This document shows, one piece after another, positions 20,158 to 28,888 of a DNA stretch of 64,000 nucleotides. Below the pieces are notes generated by a model. It searched no databases. It was not told the DNA's origin and saw only the letters and a list, made by a program, of their open reading frames with translations. The position numbers and the translations under genes were made by a program. How positions within the stretch are numbered: the first letter of the stretch is position 1; the number at the start of each line of letters is the position of its first letter. Source of the stretch: QVMM01 sp047030855 (GTDB lineage Bacteria; Bacteroidota; Bacteroidia; Bacteroidales; Dysgonomonadaceae); assembly GCA_047030855.1 (NCBI GenBank), contig JBKYIJ010000008.1:62001-126000 (forward strand), in the 5' to 3' direction.

Positions 20158-22071
20158 TTACTTAACTTCCTCGAAATCAACATCAGTAACATCACCATCG
20201 TTGCCATTTTGTTGTCCTGCGTTAGTGCTTGCATCTGACTGCCCGCCAGCATTATTTGCACCTGTATCATTTGTAGCATTATACATATCCTGACTGGCTG
20301 CCTGGAAAGCGGTATTTAATTCTGCCATTGCACTATCAATTCCAGCTAAATCCTGAGCTTTGTGTGCATCTTTCAGTTTATTTAATGCTGTTTCAATTGG
20401 AGCTTTTTTATCTGCAGGAAGTTTATCTCCCAATTCACTCAATTGTTTTTCGGTCTGGAAAATCATAGAGTCAGCCTGATTCAACTTATCTATTTTTTCT
20501 TTTTCTTTTTTATCGGATTCGGCATTGGCTGCAGCTTCATCTTTCATACGTTTGATCTCGTCTTCGCTTAGTCCTGAAGATGCTTCGATACGGATGGATT
20601 GTTCTTTACCTGTTGCCTTATCCTTCGCCGATACTTTTAAAATACCGTTTGCATCTATATCGAACGTAACTTCAATTTGAGGTACTCCACGTGGTGCGGG
20701 TGGTATTCCGTCCAAGTTGAACACACCGATTTGCTTATTATCTTTTGCCATCGGACGCTCTCCCTGTAATACGTTGATTTGTACCGAAGGCTGATTATCG
20801 GCGGCAGTTGAGAATGTTTCGCTTTTACGAGTAGGTATTGTAGTATTCGATTCGATAAGCTTTGTCATCACTCCACCCATTGTTTCAATACCTAATGAAA
20901 GGGGTGTTACGTCCAACAACAGTACGTCTTTTACTTCACCAGTCAATACAGCACCTTGTATAGCAGCACCCACAGCAACAACTTCATCAGGGTTTACTCC
21001 TTTAGAAGGGGCTTTCCCAAAGAATTTTTCCACTTCCGTCTGAACGGCAGGAATACGTGTAGAACCTCCAACCAAGATTACTTCATCAATATCCGCTGCC
21101 GAAAGTCCTGCATCCTGTAATGCTTTACGGCAAGGTTCTATACATTTACGGATAAGTGTATCTGCCAATTGTTCAAATTTTGCACGCGTCAAAGTTTTTA
21201 CCAAGTGTTTAGGAATACCGTTCACAGGCATTATATATGGTAAATTGATCTCTGTTGTTGTTGTACTTGACAATTCAATCTTAGCTTTTTCCGCAGCTTC
21301 TTTCAAGCGTTGAAGTGCCATAGGATCTTTACGCAAGTCAACTCCTTCTTCTTTCTGGAATTCTTCTGCCAACCAATTTATAATTACGTTATCGAAGTCA
21401 TCGCCACCTAAATGGGTATCACCATTGGTCGATTTTACTTCAAACACGCCATCTCCAAGTTCAAGGATTGATATATCGAACGTACCTCCACCTAAGTCGA
21501 ATACGGCGATCTTCAAATCCTGAGTTTTTCTGTCAAGCCCATAAGCCAATGCCGCAGCAGTAGGTTCGTTTACAATACGTTTTACGGTAAGCCCTGCTAT
21601 TTCGCCAGCTTCTTTGGTTGCTTGACGTTGAGAATCGTTAAAGTAGGCAGGGACTGTAATAACAGCTTCTGTCACTTCTTGTCCTAAATAGTCTTCCGCT
21701 GTTTTCTTCATTTTTTGAAGAATCATTGCAGATATTTCCTGCGGAGTGTAAAGACGTCCGTCTATTTCAACGCGAGGCATATTGTTATCTCCTTTAACCA
21801 CTTTATATGGTACGCGCTTAATTTCGTCTTGCACCTGATCCCAAGTTTCACCCATAAATCTCTTTATAGAATATATGGTTTTTTCAGGATTGGTTATAGC
21901 TTGACGTTTAGCCGGATCTCCCACTTTCCGTTCGCCGCCTTCTATAAAGGCAACGACTGAAGGCGTAGTCCTCTTTCCTTCATTGTTGGCGATAACGATA
22001 GGCTCGTTACCTTCCATCACGGCAACACAAGAGTTTGTGGTACCTAAGTCTATTCCAATTATTTTTCCCAT
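20158..22071 (-). CDS. dnaK: molecular chaperone DnaK (Hsp70)
   Basis: ATP-driven chaperone that binds exposed hydrophobic peptides with DnaJ and GrpE. 637 aa, normal length, intact. N-terminal GIDLGTTNSCVA, the DLGGGTFDISIL phosphate-2 motif, VGGSTRIPAVQ, the VLLLDVTPLSLGIETMGG linker into the peptide-binding domain, and a Gly/Asn/Gln-rich tail ending in DVDFEEVK, close to the canonical EEVD-like end. Transcribed alone; a TGGCAC-N5-TTGAT element and TGACA/TGTCA repeats lie upstream. Confidence 0.98.
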   Translation of the reverse strand: MGKIIGIDLGTTNSCVAVMEGNEPIVIANNEGKRTTPSVVAFIEGGERKVGDPAKRQAITNPEKTIYSIKRFMGETWDQVQDEIKRVPYKVVKGDNNMPRVEIDGRLYTPQEISAMILQKMKKTAEDYLGQEVTEAVITVPAYFNDSQRQATKEAGEIAGLTVKRIVNEPTAAALAYGLDRKTQDLKIAVFDLGGGTFDISILELGDGVFEVKSTNGDTHLGGDDFDNVIINWLAEEFQKEEGVDLRKDPMALQRLKEAAEKAKIELSSTTTTEINLPYIMPVNGIPKHLVKTLTRAKFEQLADTLIRKCIEPCRKALQDAGLSAADIDEVILVGGSTRIPAVQTEVEKFFGKAPSKGVNPDEVVAVGAAIQGAVLTGEVKDVLLLDVTPLSLGIETMGGVMTKLIESNTTIPTRKSETFSTAADNQPSVQINVLQGERPMAKDNKQIGVFNLDGIPPAPRGVPQIEVTFDIDANGILKVSAKDKATGKEQSIRIEASSGLSEDEIKRMKDEAAANAESDKKEKEKIDKLNQADSMIFQTEKQLSELGDKLPADKKAPIETALNKLKDAHKAQDLAGIDSAMAELNTAFQAASQDMYNATNDTGANNAGGQSDASTNAGQQNGNDGDVTDVDFEEVK

Positions 22072-22125
22072 TTTGTTATATAATTAATTATTTGTTATTT
22101 TTTCTTTTATCAACATTAATACTAT

Positions 22126-22142
22126 ATCAAATGTTGTGCCAA
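22126..22142 (-). promoter_or_regulatory. dnaK promoter candidate, TGGCAC-N5-TTGAT (sigma-54-like -24/-12)
   Basis: On the minus strand TTGGCAC (22142-22136), five bases, then TTGAT (22130-22126), about 55 bases before the dnaK start. The spacing matches the sigma-54 -24/-12 consensus (TGGCAC-N5-TTGC), with one change at the last base. The same element precedes lon. Confidence 0.55.
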
Positions 22143-22162
22143 AAAATACCCCGATTTACCAA

Positions 22163-22187
22163 TGACAAAATGTCAGAAATTATGACA
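22163..22187. promoter_or_regulatory. TGACA/TGTCA inverted repeats upstream of dnaK
   Basis: TGACA-N3-TGTCA (22163-22175) overlaps TGTCA-N7-TGACA (22171-22187), giving three alternating half-sites just upstream of the dnaK -24 box. Plausible regulator binding site; no comparable repeat was seen upstream of lon. Confidence 0.45.
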
Positions 22188-22192
22188 ATAAA

Positions 22193-22219
22193 AAAGCTGC
22201 CCTTTAATAGGGCAGCTTT
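22193..22219 (-). terminator. terminator of the beta-propeller gene
   Basis: 10-bp stem AAAGCTGCCC with its complement, followed on the minus strand by a TTTTTTATT run. It prevents read-through from the 22244-23491 gene into dnaK. Confidence 0.85.
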
Positions 22220-22243
22220 ATATCATCAAATATTAAAATAAAA

Positions 22244-23491
22244 TCACAGTTTGACTTTCATCACTTTTTTGCCTATTTTGACAATCACAATCTGATCAGG
22301 TGTTAATCCCGAAATCTCCGTTGTTTGCTGAGATGCTGTTTTATTATATAGGACACGCCCGCTTATATCATATACTAAAATATCATCGCCTAAAGCGGAA
22401 TCAACAACTAATACTCCACCACGGGAAAAAGCATTTACTTTGTCAACGGCAGTTTCATTCTCCATGATTCCCATACCGGGTTCTTCCGATAATTTATAAG
22501 CAGCAATACCATTGTTCACGCAATGCAAATAAATCATCACATGATCTCCTTTGTCTTCTTTCGCCATTGCAGTTATAGCTGTCGATGCTTGAACAGATGT
22601 AGTCCCCAAAGCATCAGTTGTATATATTGGAGAGTTACTTCCAGCAATAGGAGGTCCGACAGGAGGTTTTGTCCTCAAAGATGGGGATGTATAGCTTTTA
22701 TTAAAATCATTTGTAACGTTAAATATTCGTACAGCGCCCATATTTCCTATCGAAACCACTAAAAATTCTTTGTCTATAAACTTAAAATAAAGCCCGCCGG
22801 AATTAGAACTCTGTTCTGAACTTTCTATTCCCGAAAAAGCTGTATAACTTCCATCTTTCTTGTACAATCGACGTTCGGCAGATCTGGCTACGACAAAAAA
22901 TGAATTATCATCTTTCGGAAAGGTTGTTGCTGAAATGCCTGTCAACCCTGTTATGAATGGAGAAGTTATCTCTCCTAAAGTGCCACTTGACATAGGAATA
23001 GTTGTTATATTCCCTGTATTACTTGCCAAAGCAATATATCCTCCTTCTTGAGCGCTATTAAAACTTCCGCAAGCAGAAAAATAGTCTGTTCGCCCGAATC
23101 CTGTCATTGCAATAGTTTTAAGTAAATTTGTAGCACCGGTTTCCAGATCACAAACATAAATAGTAAAAATATTCGACCCTGTCCCACTGCTGCCTAATAA
23201 AGCAACGTTGTCTTCAGTCAGATAAATACAATTCTTAGCAAAGAAGCCTGTTGATACCCCGGTAGTAATGTTTTTGATAAAATCTCCTGTTTTAGCGTCA
23301 ACAACAGCTATATTTGCATCCCCCTGATTGGTTATGTAAAGCTTATCATCAAGAGCAATCATCGATCGTTGCGTGGCAGTCATATAAGTGGCTTCAGCAG
23401 AAGTTTTTTTCCATACCAGTTCTACTTTAAATTGAGCAGATACGGTTAATGACAACAAAAAGAGAGCAATAAAAAAGTAAAGTTTCTTCAT
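22244..23491 (-). CDS. secreted DUF4623-like beta-propeller protein with T9SS-type C-terminus
   Basis: 415 aa with signal peptide (to SVSAQ approximately). The body has repeated propeller-like strands: MIALDDKLYITNQGDANIAVVD, YIALASNTGNI, FLVVSIGNMGAVRIF. It resembles Bacteroidetes DUF4623 propellers. The C-terminal ~75 residues (DDILVYDISGRVLYN ... VIVKIGKKVMKVKL) look like a type A sorting domain. At residues ~268-285 it contains SPSLRTKPPVGPPIAGS, nearly the same peptide as the small protein at 19703-19998. Function unknown; surface or secreted location inferred. Confidence 0.75.
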   Translation of the reverse strand: MKKLYFFIALFLLSLTVSAQFKVELVWKKTSAEATYMTATQRSMIALDDKLYITNQGDANIAVVDAKTGDFIKNITTGVSTGFFAKNCIYLTEDNVALLGSSGTGSNIFTIYVCDLETGATNLLKTIAMTGFGRTDYFSACGSFNSAQEGGYIALASNTGNITTIPMSSGTLGEITSPFITGLTGISATTFPKDDNSFFVVARSAERRLYKKDGSYTAFSGIESSEQSSNSGGLYFKFIDKEFLVVSIGNMGAVRIFNVTNDFNKSYTSPSLRTKPPVGPPIAGSNSPIYTTDALGTTSVQASTAITAMAKEDKGDHVMIYLHCVNNGIAAYKLSEEPGMGIMENETAVDKVNAFSRGGVLVVDSALGDDILVYDISGRVLYNKTASQQTTEISGLTPDQIVIVKIGKKVMKVKL

Positions 23492-23542
23492 TAGGGTAAA
23501 ATTTAATTTTTAGAAAATTATAATTTCGTTCAAATATAAATA

Positions 23543-23569
23543 AAAAAGCAGATAAATTATCTGCTTTTT
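23543..23569 (-). terminator. lon terminator
   Basis: AAAAAGCAGATAA stem with its complement around a very small loop and a T run on the minus strand, 22 bases past the lon stop. Confidence 0.82.
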
Positions 23570-23590
23570 ACATTGAAATTAAACTATTTA

Positions 23591-26072
23591 TTAATCCCTT
23601 TTCTGTTCATCTTTCACTTTAAGATCGAGAGGATGCTTTACTTTTTCTTTCAATAGAGCTATATCGAGCACCTCTTTTATATCTGTGACGTAATGGAATT
23701 TCAACCCTTTCAGATAAGAATCTTTTATTTCTCTTATATCTTTTTCGTTCTCTTTGCAAAGGATTATCTCTTTAATGCCTGCCCGTTTGGCAGCCAAAAT
23801 TTTTTCGCGAATGCCTCCTACGGGTAACACTTTACCCCGAAGAGTTATTTCGCCTGTCATAGCCAGATTACTTTTAACTTTTCGCTGGGTAAATGCTGAG
23901 GCAAGAGACGTTACCATCGTTATGCCGGCTGAAGGTCCGTCTTTCGGAATAGCTCCTTCAGGGACATGGAGATGAACATTCCAGTTCTCAAAAACATTTT
24001 CGTCGAGTCCTAACACCTGACTGTGAGATCGCAGATACTCCAATGCCAACATTGCAGATTCTTTCATCACATCACCTAAATTACCTGTCAGAGTAAGTTT
24101 TCCACCTTTTCCTTTACTCAGGGAAGTTTCAATAAATAAGATTTCACCGCCGACGGACGTCCACGCAAGCCCTGTGACAACTCCCGCATATTCGTTTCCC
24201 TGATATTCGTCACGCGAAAATTTAATTTCACCCAAATATTCATTCAAATCTTTTTCCGTCAAAGTCTTGTTATATTCAGCATTAGTAGCAACTTTCAATG
24301 CCACTTTACGCATTATTTTCGCAATTTCTTTATCCAATGCACGAACACCTGATTCTCGGGTATAATTTTCAACAATTTTTTCAACTGTTTTTTTAGGAAT
24401 TGTAATATCTTCCTTTTTCAATCCATGTATTTCCAATTGCTTAGGAATAAGATGACGATGCGCTATCTCTACTTTCTCTTCCATAATATATCCGCTGACA
24501 TCTATCAACTCCATCCTGTCCAATAAAGGTTGGGATATAGCCGATACATTATTTGCGGTGGCGATAAACATTACTCTGGACAAATCATAATCAATATTCA
24601 GATAATTGTCATGGAATGTAGAATTTTGTTCGGGATCAAGCACTTCCAACAAGGCAGACGCAGGATCGCCCCGAAAATCGTTACCGATCTTATCTATTTC
24701 GTCGAGAACAAAAACAGGGTTTGATGAACCTGCCTTCAATAGATTCTGAATAATTCGCCCCGGCATTGCTCCTATATAAGTACGGCGATGTCCGCGAATT
24801 TCGGATTCGTCGTGCAAGCCGCCTAATGAAACCCGGATATATTTCCGGTTCAAAGCCTCGGCTATGGATTTTCCCAACGAGGTTTTACCTACCCCGGGAG
24901 GTCCGTACAGACATATAATAGGCGATTTGAGGTCTCCTTTCAGTTTCAATACCGCCAAATGTTCAACGATACGTTCTTTCACCCGCTCCAAGCCGAAATG
25001 ATCCCGATCGAGTATTTTCTGAGCATGTTTCAGATTAAAATTATCTTTGGTATAGTCGTTCCACGGCAAGTCAAGCACTGTCTGTAAATAAGAATATTGA
25101 GTCGAATAGTCCGGCGACTGCGGATGCAAACGTTCAAGTTTCTTAATTTCTTTTTCAACGGCTTCGGCAACTTCCAGACTCCATTTCTTTTTTCGGGCAC
25201 GGGTACGAAATTCGTCAATTTCAGCTTGTTGCGGATTTCCTCCCAATTCGTCCTGAATAGCTTTTATCTGCTGTTGCAGGAAGTATTCTTTTTGCTGTTG
25301 ATTCAATTCTTCCCGCGTCTTCATCTGAATGTTCATTTTCATTTCCATCATTTGAGTTTCACGGTTCAATATCATCAAAAGCCGGTAAGCCCGATCCTTA
25401 TCGCTGTTTATGTTTAATAATTCCTGCTTTTCCGAAGCCTGTATAGGAAGGTTGGTACAACAATAATTCACCAACACCGACAATCCTTCTTTCGAATTGA
25501 GGCGTTGCAGCAATTCTCTCGGAGGCTCGCCAAACATTTTCATCATTTGTATTGTCAGGTCACGGATCGAATCGAGCAAAACCAGATACTCCTTGTCATC
25601 GAGAGATGCAGGTTTCGTTTCCAACAAAGTATATCTTCCTTTCAGATAAGGTGCATGAAGCGTGATCTCATCCAGATGAAAACGCTTCTTCCCTTGAAAG
25701 ATCACAGTTACATTCTCGTCATCCGACAGTTCAATAACACGCAGTACCTCACCGATTACCCCAACTTCGTACAAATCATTAATATCCGGATCTTCAACTT
25801 CGGCGTCTTTCTGACAAACGAGTCCGATCAAGGATTTCTTGTTTTTAAGGCTCTTGATGGCTTTTAATGACTTTTTTTCGTGCTATTGCAATGGGTTGGC
25901 TTGTACCGGGAAAAATAATCGTGTTACGCAGCGCCAATATAGGAATCTCTGTTTTCAATTCTTTCTCGTCAACACTGCAATCCATATCATCAATGTCACC
26001 CGTTACAATGGATATAATAGGTTGTTGATCTTCATTATCTTCAAAAAAATTCTTTTTCTTATTATAAAACAT
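23591..26072 (-). CDS. lon: ATP-dependent protease Lon, single frameshift near the N-terminus
   Basis: Cytosolic AAA+ serine protease for damaged and regulatory proteins; ~826 aa when rejoined. N-domain begins in the 25845-26072 frame (EIPILALRNTIIFPG). The remainder runs from the 23591-25831 frame: Walker A GPPGVGKTSLGKS, Walker B VFVLDEIDKIG, catalytic Ser in PKDGPSAGITM and Lys in REKILAAKRAG. The break is at a run of seven Ts (plus strand, 25872-25878). With six, the join reads IARKKSLKAIKSLKNKKS and the protein is complete. As written, the first frame stops after 75 codons. A homopolymer indel in the assembly is the likely cause. TGGCAC-N5-TTGTA lies upstream. Confidence 0.93.
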
Positions 26073-26142
26073 AGTTATCTCCTGTTTCTATTGAATTTAA
26101 TGCCTAAAAGTAGCATAAATATAATTACCGTTACAATCGAAT

Positions 26143-26158
26143 TACAAAATCTGTGCCA
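26143..26158 (-). promoter_or_regulatory. lon promoter candidate, TGGCAC-N5-TTGTA (sigma-54-like)
   Basis: On the minus strand TGGCAC (26158-26153), AGATT, then TTGTA (26147-26143), about 75 bases before the lon start. It has the same block and spacing as the element upstream of dnaK, so the two stress genes may share a promoter class. Confidence 0.55.
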
Positions 26159-26174
26159 TAAGTTGATAAAAAAG

Positions 26175-26213
26175 GAAAAGGGTTTCACAAATATGATCTG
26201 TAAAACCCTTTTC
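26175..26213 (-). terminator. terminator of the PfpI-family gene
   Basis: GAAAAGGGTTT stem (26175-26185 with 26203-26213) and a CCTTTTTT tract on the minus strand. It lies immediately upstream of the lon -24 box. Confidence 0.8.
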
Positions 26214-26237
26214 TTAAAATAGTCTAACGACACTATT

Positions 26238-26825
26238 TTATATTGATATCTTCACGCCTAAGAGTTTATAAAATTCACGCAATATAGCAGGATGTCCAGG
26301 CCATGCAGGCGATGTTGTCAGATTACCGTCGGTTATGGCATCAGTTGCGGGAATCTTCTTATAGTTTCCTCCCGCTATGTTTACTTCCGGACCCACTGCA
26401 TCGTAGGCAGTCAAAGTACGCCCTTTAACAACACCGGCGGCAGTAAGAATCTGTATGCCGTGACAAATGGCGGCAACAGGTTTATTCTTCTCAAAAAAGT
26501 GGCGGGTATATTCCAAAACTTTAGGTGTCAGCCTTATATATTCAGGAGCACGTCCACCTGTGATATACAAACCTGCATATTCGTCAAGTTTAACATCGTC
26601 GAAGTTCTTGTTTACAGCAAAATTATGCCCTCTTAATTCAACATACGTCTGAAAACCGACGAAATCGTGAATAGCCGTCGCAACAGTATCTCCCTTCTTC
26701 TTTCCGGGACAAACAACATCAACTTCGAAACCGACAGACAGTAGAGCCTGGTACGGTACCATCATTTCATAGTCTTCTACAAAATCACCTGCAAACATTA
26801 AAATTTTCTTACTCATGACATTCAT
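26238..26825 (-). CDS. DJ-1/PfpI family protein
   Basis: 195-residue cytosolic class I glutamine amidotransferase-like protein of the DJ-1/ThiJ/PfpI superfamily. Nucleophile Cys in AAICHGIQIL (residues ~119-128), the oxyanion/Glu region VEDYEMMVPY, and GLYITGGRAPEYIR. Members are proteases, deglycases or chaperones, and the exact activity cannot be chosen here. An MNVMSKKILMF start leaves MSKKILMF four codons in as an alternative start. Confidence 0.87.
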   Translation of the reverse strand: MNVMSKKILMFAGDFVEDYEMMVPYQALLSVGFEVDVVCPGKKKGDTVATAIHDFVGFQTYVELRGHNFAVNKNFDDVKLDEYAGLYITGGRAPEYIRLTPKVLEYTRHFFEKNKPVAAICHGIQILTAAGVVKGRTLTAYDAVGPEVNIAGGNYKKIPATDAITDGNLTTSPAWPGHPAILREFYKLLGVKISI

Positions 26826-27003
26826 ATTTTAATTAAGACGATAATCGAAAAGTACGAATATTTTACCAGACTTCTTTTATTTAACAACGGATTTTAATGA
26901 GAATAAATTAAAAATATTGTTAACATTCCTGCCTGTCGCTTATTAATTTAAAACTTAATGACAAATAATAATTATATTTGGGATAATCAAAAAGAATTAC
27001 CGC

Positions 27004-27420
27004 ATGAGATATCTACTCATTCTGACGTTATTGTTCTGTTTAACCAATTGCAGCAATAAGGAGAATACCGAAAGAAACAAAACATCTGATATGGAAAAAA
27101 CATCTGAAAAAACAAACAACAGCGAAACAGGCAACGAAATAGTTATCGTTGCGGAAATGCGGATAAAACCCGAATATGCCGAAAACATAAAGCCTATTTT
27201 CGAGAATATTGCAGCCAACAGCCAAAAAGAAAACGGATGTATATATTACCATGTTCATCAGGCAATTGGAGATTCAACTAAATTTGTAATCCTTGAAAAA
27301 TGGAAATCTCAAGAAGCAATTGATTTTCACAACAATACCATTCATTTTAAAGAATATAAGGAAAAAACTAAAGATATGTTTTCCGAAAAGAACGTAATTC
27401 TTTATAAACAAATACATTAA
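27004..27420 (+). CDS. lipoprotein with antibiotic-biosynthesis-monooxygenase (ABM) domain
   Basis: 138 aa. A lipoprotein signal (LFCLTNCSN) is followed by a Lys/Glu/Asn-rich linker and a ~95-residue ABM ferredoxin-like domain: IVIVAEMRIKPEYAENI, ENGCIYYHVHQAIGD, FVILEKWKSQEAIDFHN, HFKEYKEK. ABM proteins (YgiN type) act on quinols or other small aromatics. They are normally cytosolic, so an envelope-anchored version is unusual. A TATATTTG -7 box lies at 26973-26980. It is followed 27 bases later by the nitroreductase lipoprotein. Confidence 0.83.
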   Translation: MRYLLILTLLFCLTNCSNKENTERNKTSDMEKTSEKTNNSETGNEIVIVAEMRIKPEYAENIKPIFENIAANSQKENGCIYYHVHQAIGDSTKFVILEKWKSQEAIDFHNNTIHFKEYKEKTKDMFSEKNVILYKQIH

Positions 27421-27447
27421 AGTGCTAACAATAAAAAAAACAGTAGT

Positions 27448-28042
27448 ATGAAAAAAATTCTATTATTATTTGTCGCAATTGCAGCATTAACCGCTTGCGG
27501 ACAAAAGGAAGAAGCGAAACAACCTGTTGTTCAGCAGGTAAACAAAAAAAGAAGTTGCACTGGATAACCTTATGACACGCAGAAGTATCCATGCATACAA
27601 AGCCGATCAGGTGTCTAAAGCGCAAATCGACACGATTATGAAATGTGCTATACTCGCTCCCAGCGCCAACAACAAACAACCTTGGGAAGTAAGAATAGTA
27701 CAGAATCCTGATATGCTTAAAAAGCTGAACGACATAAAATCGGTATTCTACAATGCGCCTACATTCATTTTTGTAGCACGCGACGTAAACAATCCTACTT
27801 CGGCATCGGATTGCGGAATGCTTTCACAAAACATTTTGCTCAGTGCACATGCAATGGGATTAGGAACTTGCGTTATAGGCAGCATTGTGCCTGTGATCAA
27901 CGATCCGAAAGCTAAAGAAGTAAAAGACGCCCTACAATTTTCAGAAGGATATGAGATCATGTACGGAATTGCTTTAGGCTATGGAAATGAAACTCCACAA
28001 GTAAAAGATCGTGATGCAACTAAAGTAAAATATATTGATTAA
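27448..28042 (+). CDS. nitroreductase-family lipoprotein, one frameshift after the signal peptide
   Basis: ~197 aa when rejoined. Signal lipobox AALTACGQ, short linker, then the FMN-dependent nitroreductase fold: DNLMTRRSIHAYK (FMN-phosphate Arg/Ser), APSANNKQPWEV, GMLSQNILLSAHAMGLGTCVIG and IALGYGNETP. As written the signal peptide frame stops at 27565 because of seven As at 27544-27550. With six, the join reads VNKKEVALDNLMTRR. The frame starting at 27572 alone would give a cytosolic 156-aa protein. The redox partner and substrate are unknown. It probably forms an operon with the ABM lipoprotein. Confidence 0.86.
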
Positions 28043-28065
28043 TATTTTTATGTAAGTAATCAAAT

Positions 28066-28099
28066 AAAAAAGAGGGGATTAAAAAATTCCCTCTTTTTT
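28066..28099. terminator. bidirectional terminator
   Basis: AAAAAAGAGGGG arm and CCCTCTTTTTT arm with one bulge around an A-rich loop, between the convergent nitroreductase and Ser/Gly/Arg-rich lipoprotein genes. Confidence 0.8.
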
Positions 28100-28102
28100 G
28101 TC

Positions 28103-28768
28103 TTATCTGCCGCTTCTGCCCGAAGAGCCACTTCTCCCGCTTTGTTCCCTTCCCGACTGGGTACTTGTTTCTGAGCTGCTGCTTCCCGAGCGCCCGCTTG
28201 AGGCGTCGCGTCCACTTGAAACGCTGCTCGATTCTGTACTACGCCCGCTCGATGAATTACTTCTTCCTGAACTTGAGCCTGAATCACGCCCTGATGAACC
28301 GCTTACGTTTCCTCTGCCCGAAGTATTGTCCCTACCTCCGTTAGACGGATTTCCTTTATCCCTGCCGCTCTGTCCCGGATCAGGACGATAGCTTGGTGGC
28401 GAAGGTCTGGTTGGAGGTGCCGGAGCAGGCAAAGGACGAGGTCTGACAGGGCTGCCTACCGGTGGATAATAAGGCGGAGGCGCAACAGGCGGATTATAAT
28501 AATAATTATCTTCTGAATACAGATATTCATAGCCTGTCAAGTAATCGTTCCAGAACTCAAAAGCATAAACATCATTTCCGAACCGATATTGTAAAACTTC
28601 AAGATATTTACCGTCTATATTCCGTGCCTCAAGCAATCGTTCGGGATTACCGATAGAATAAGCAACTTCGCTTTTACTCATTCCGAAAGTTATTTTATTC
28701 AGTCCCGAATTTGTGGCACAAGAAACGAATATAAATATTGCAAGTAAAGCAAATAATATTTTTTTCAT
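28103..28768 (-). CDS. lipoprotein with BamE/SmpA-like N-domain and SGR-rich tail
   Basis: 221 aa. Lipobox FIFVSCATN, then ~80 residues with NKITFGMSKSEVAYSIGNPE and an aromatic strand-rich stretch (YLEVLQYRFGND), resembling SmpA/OmlA-type small outer-membrane lipoproteins. A proline-rich linker (PPVAPPPYYPP) leads to a ~90-residue tail of repeated SGR, SSG and GRS units. The tail is strongly positive and probably disordered. Function unknown; the tail might bind anionic polymers or peptidoglycan. Confidence 0.72.
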   Translation of the reverse strand: MKKILFALLAIFIFVSCATNSGLNKITFGMSKSEVAYSIGNPERLLEARNIDGKYLEVLQYRFGNDVYAFEFWNDYLTGYEYLYSEDNYYYNPPVAPPPYYPPVGSPVRPRPLPAPAPPTRPSPPSYRPDPGQSGRDKGNPSNGGRDNTSGRGNVSGSSGRDSGSSSGRSNSSSGRSTESSSVSSGRDASSGRSGSSSSETSTQSGREQSGRSGSSGRSGR

Positions 28769-28888
28769 AATGATTTATTTTACTGTTATTTTGTTTAGAT
28801 ATGTTTTAATTAAAAAGGTTTAATGATCAATCTGAAAGCAAATACTAAAAATATAAAATATTTTATTCAGTAATAACATCCAAGACCT

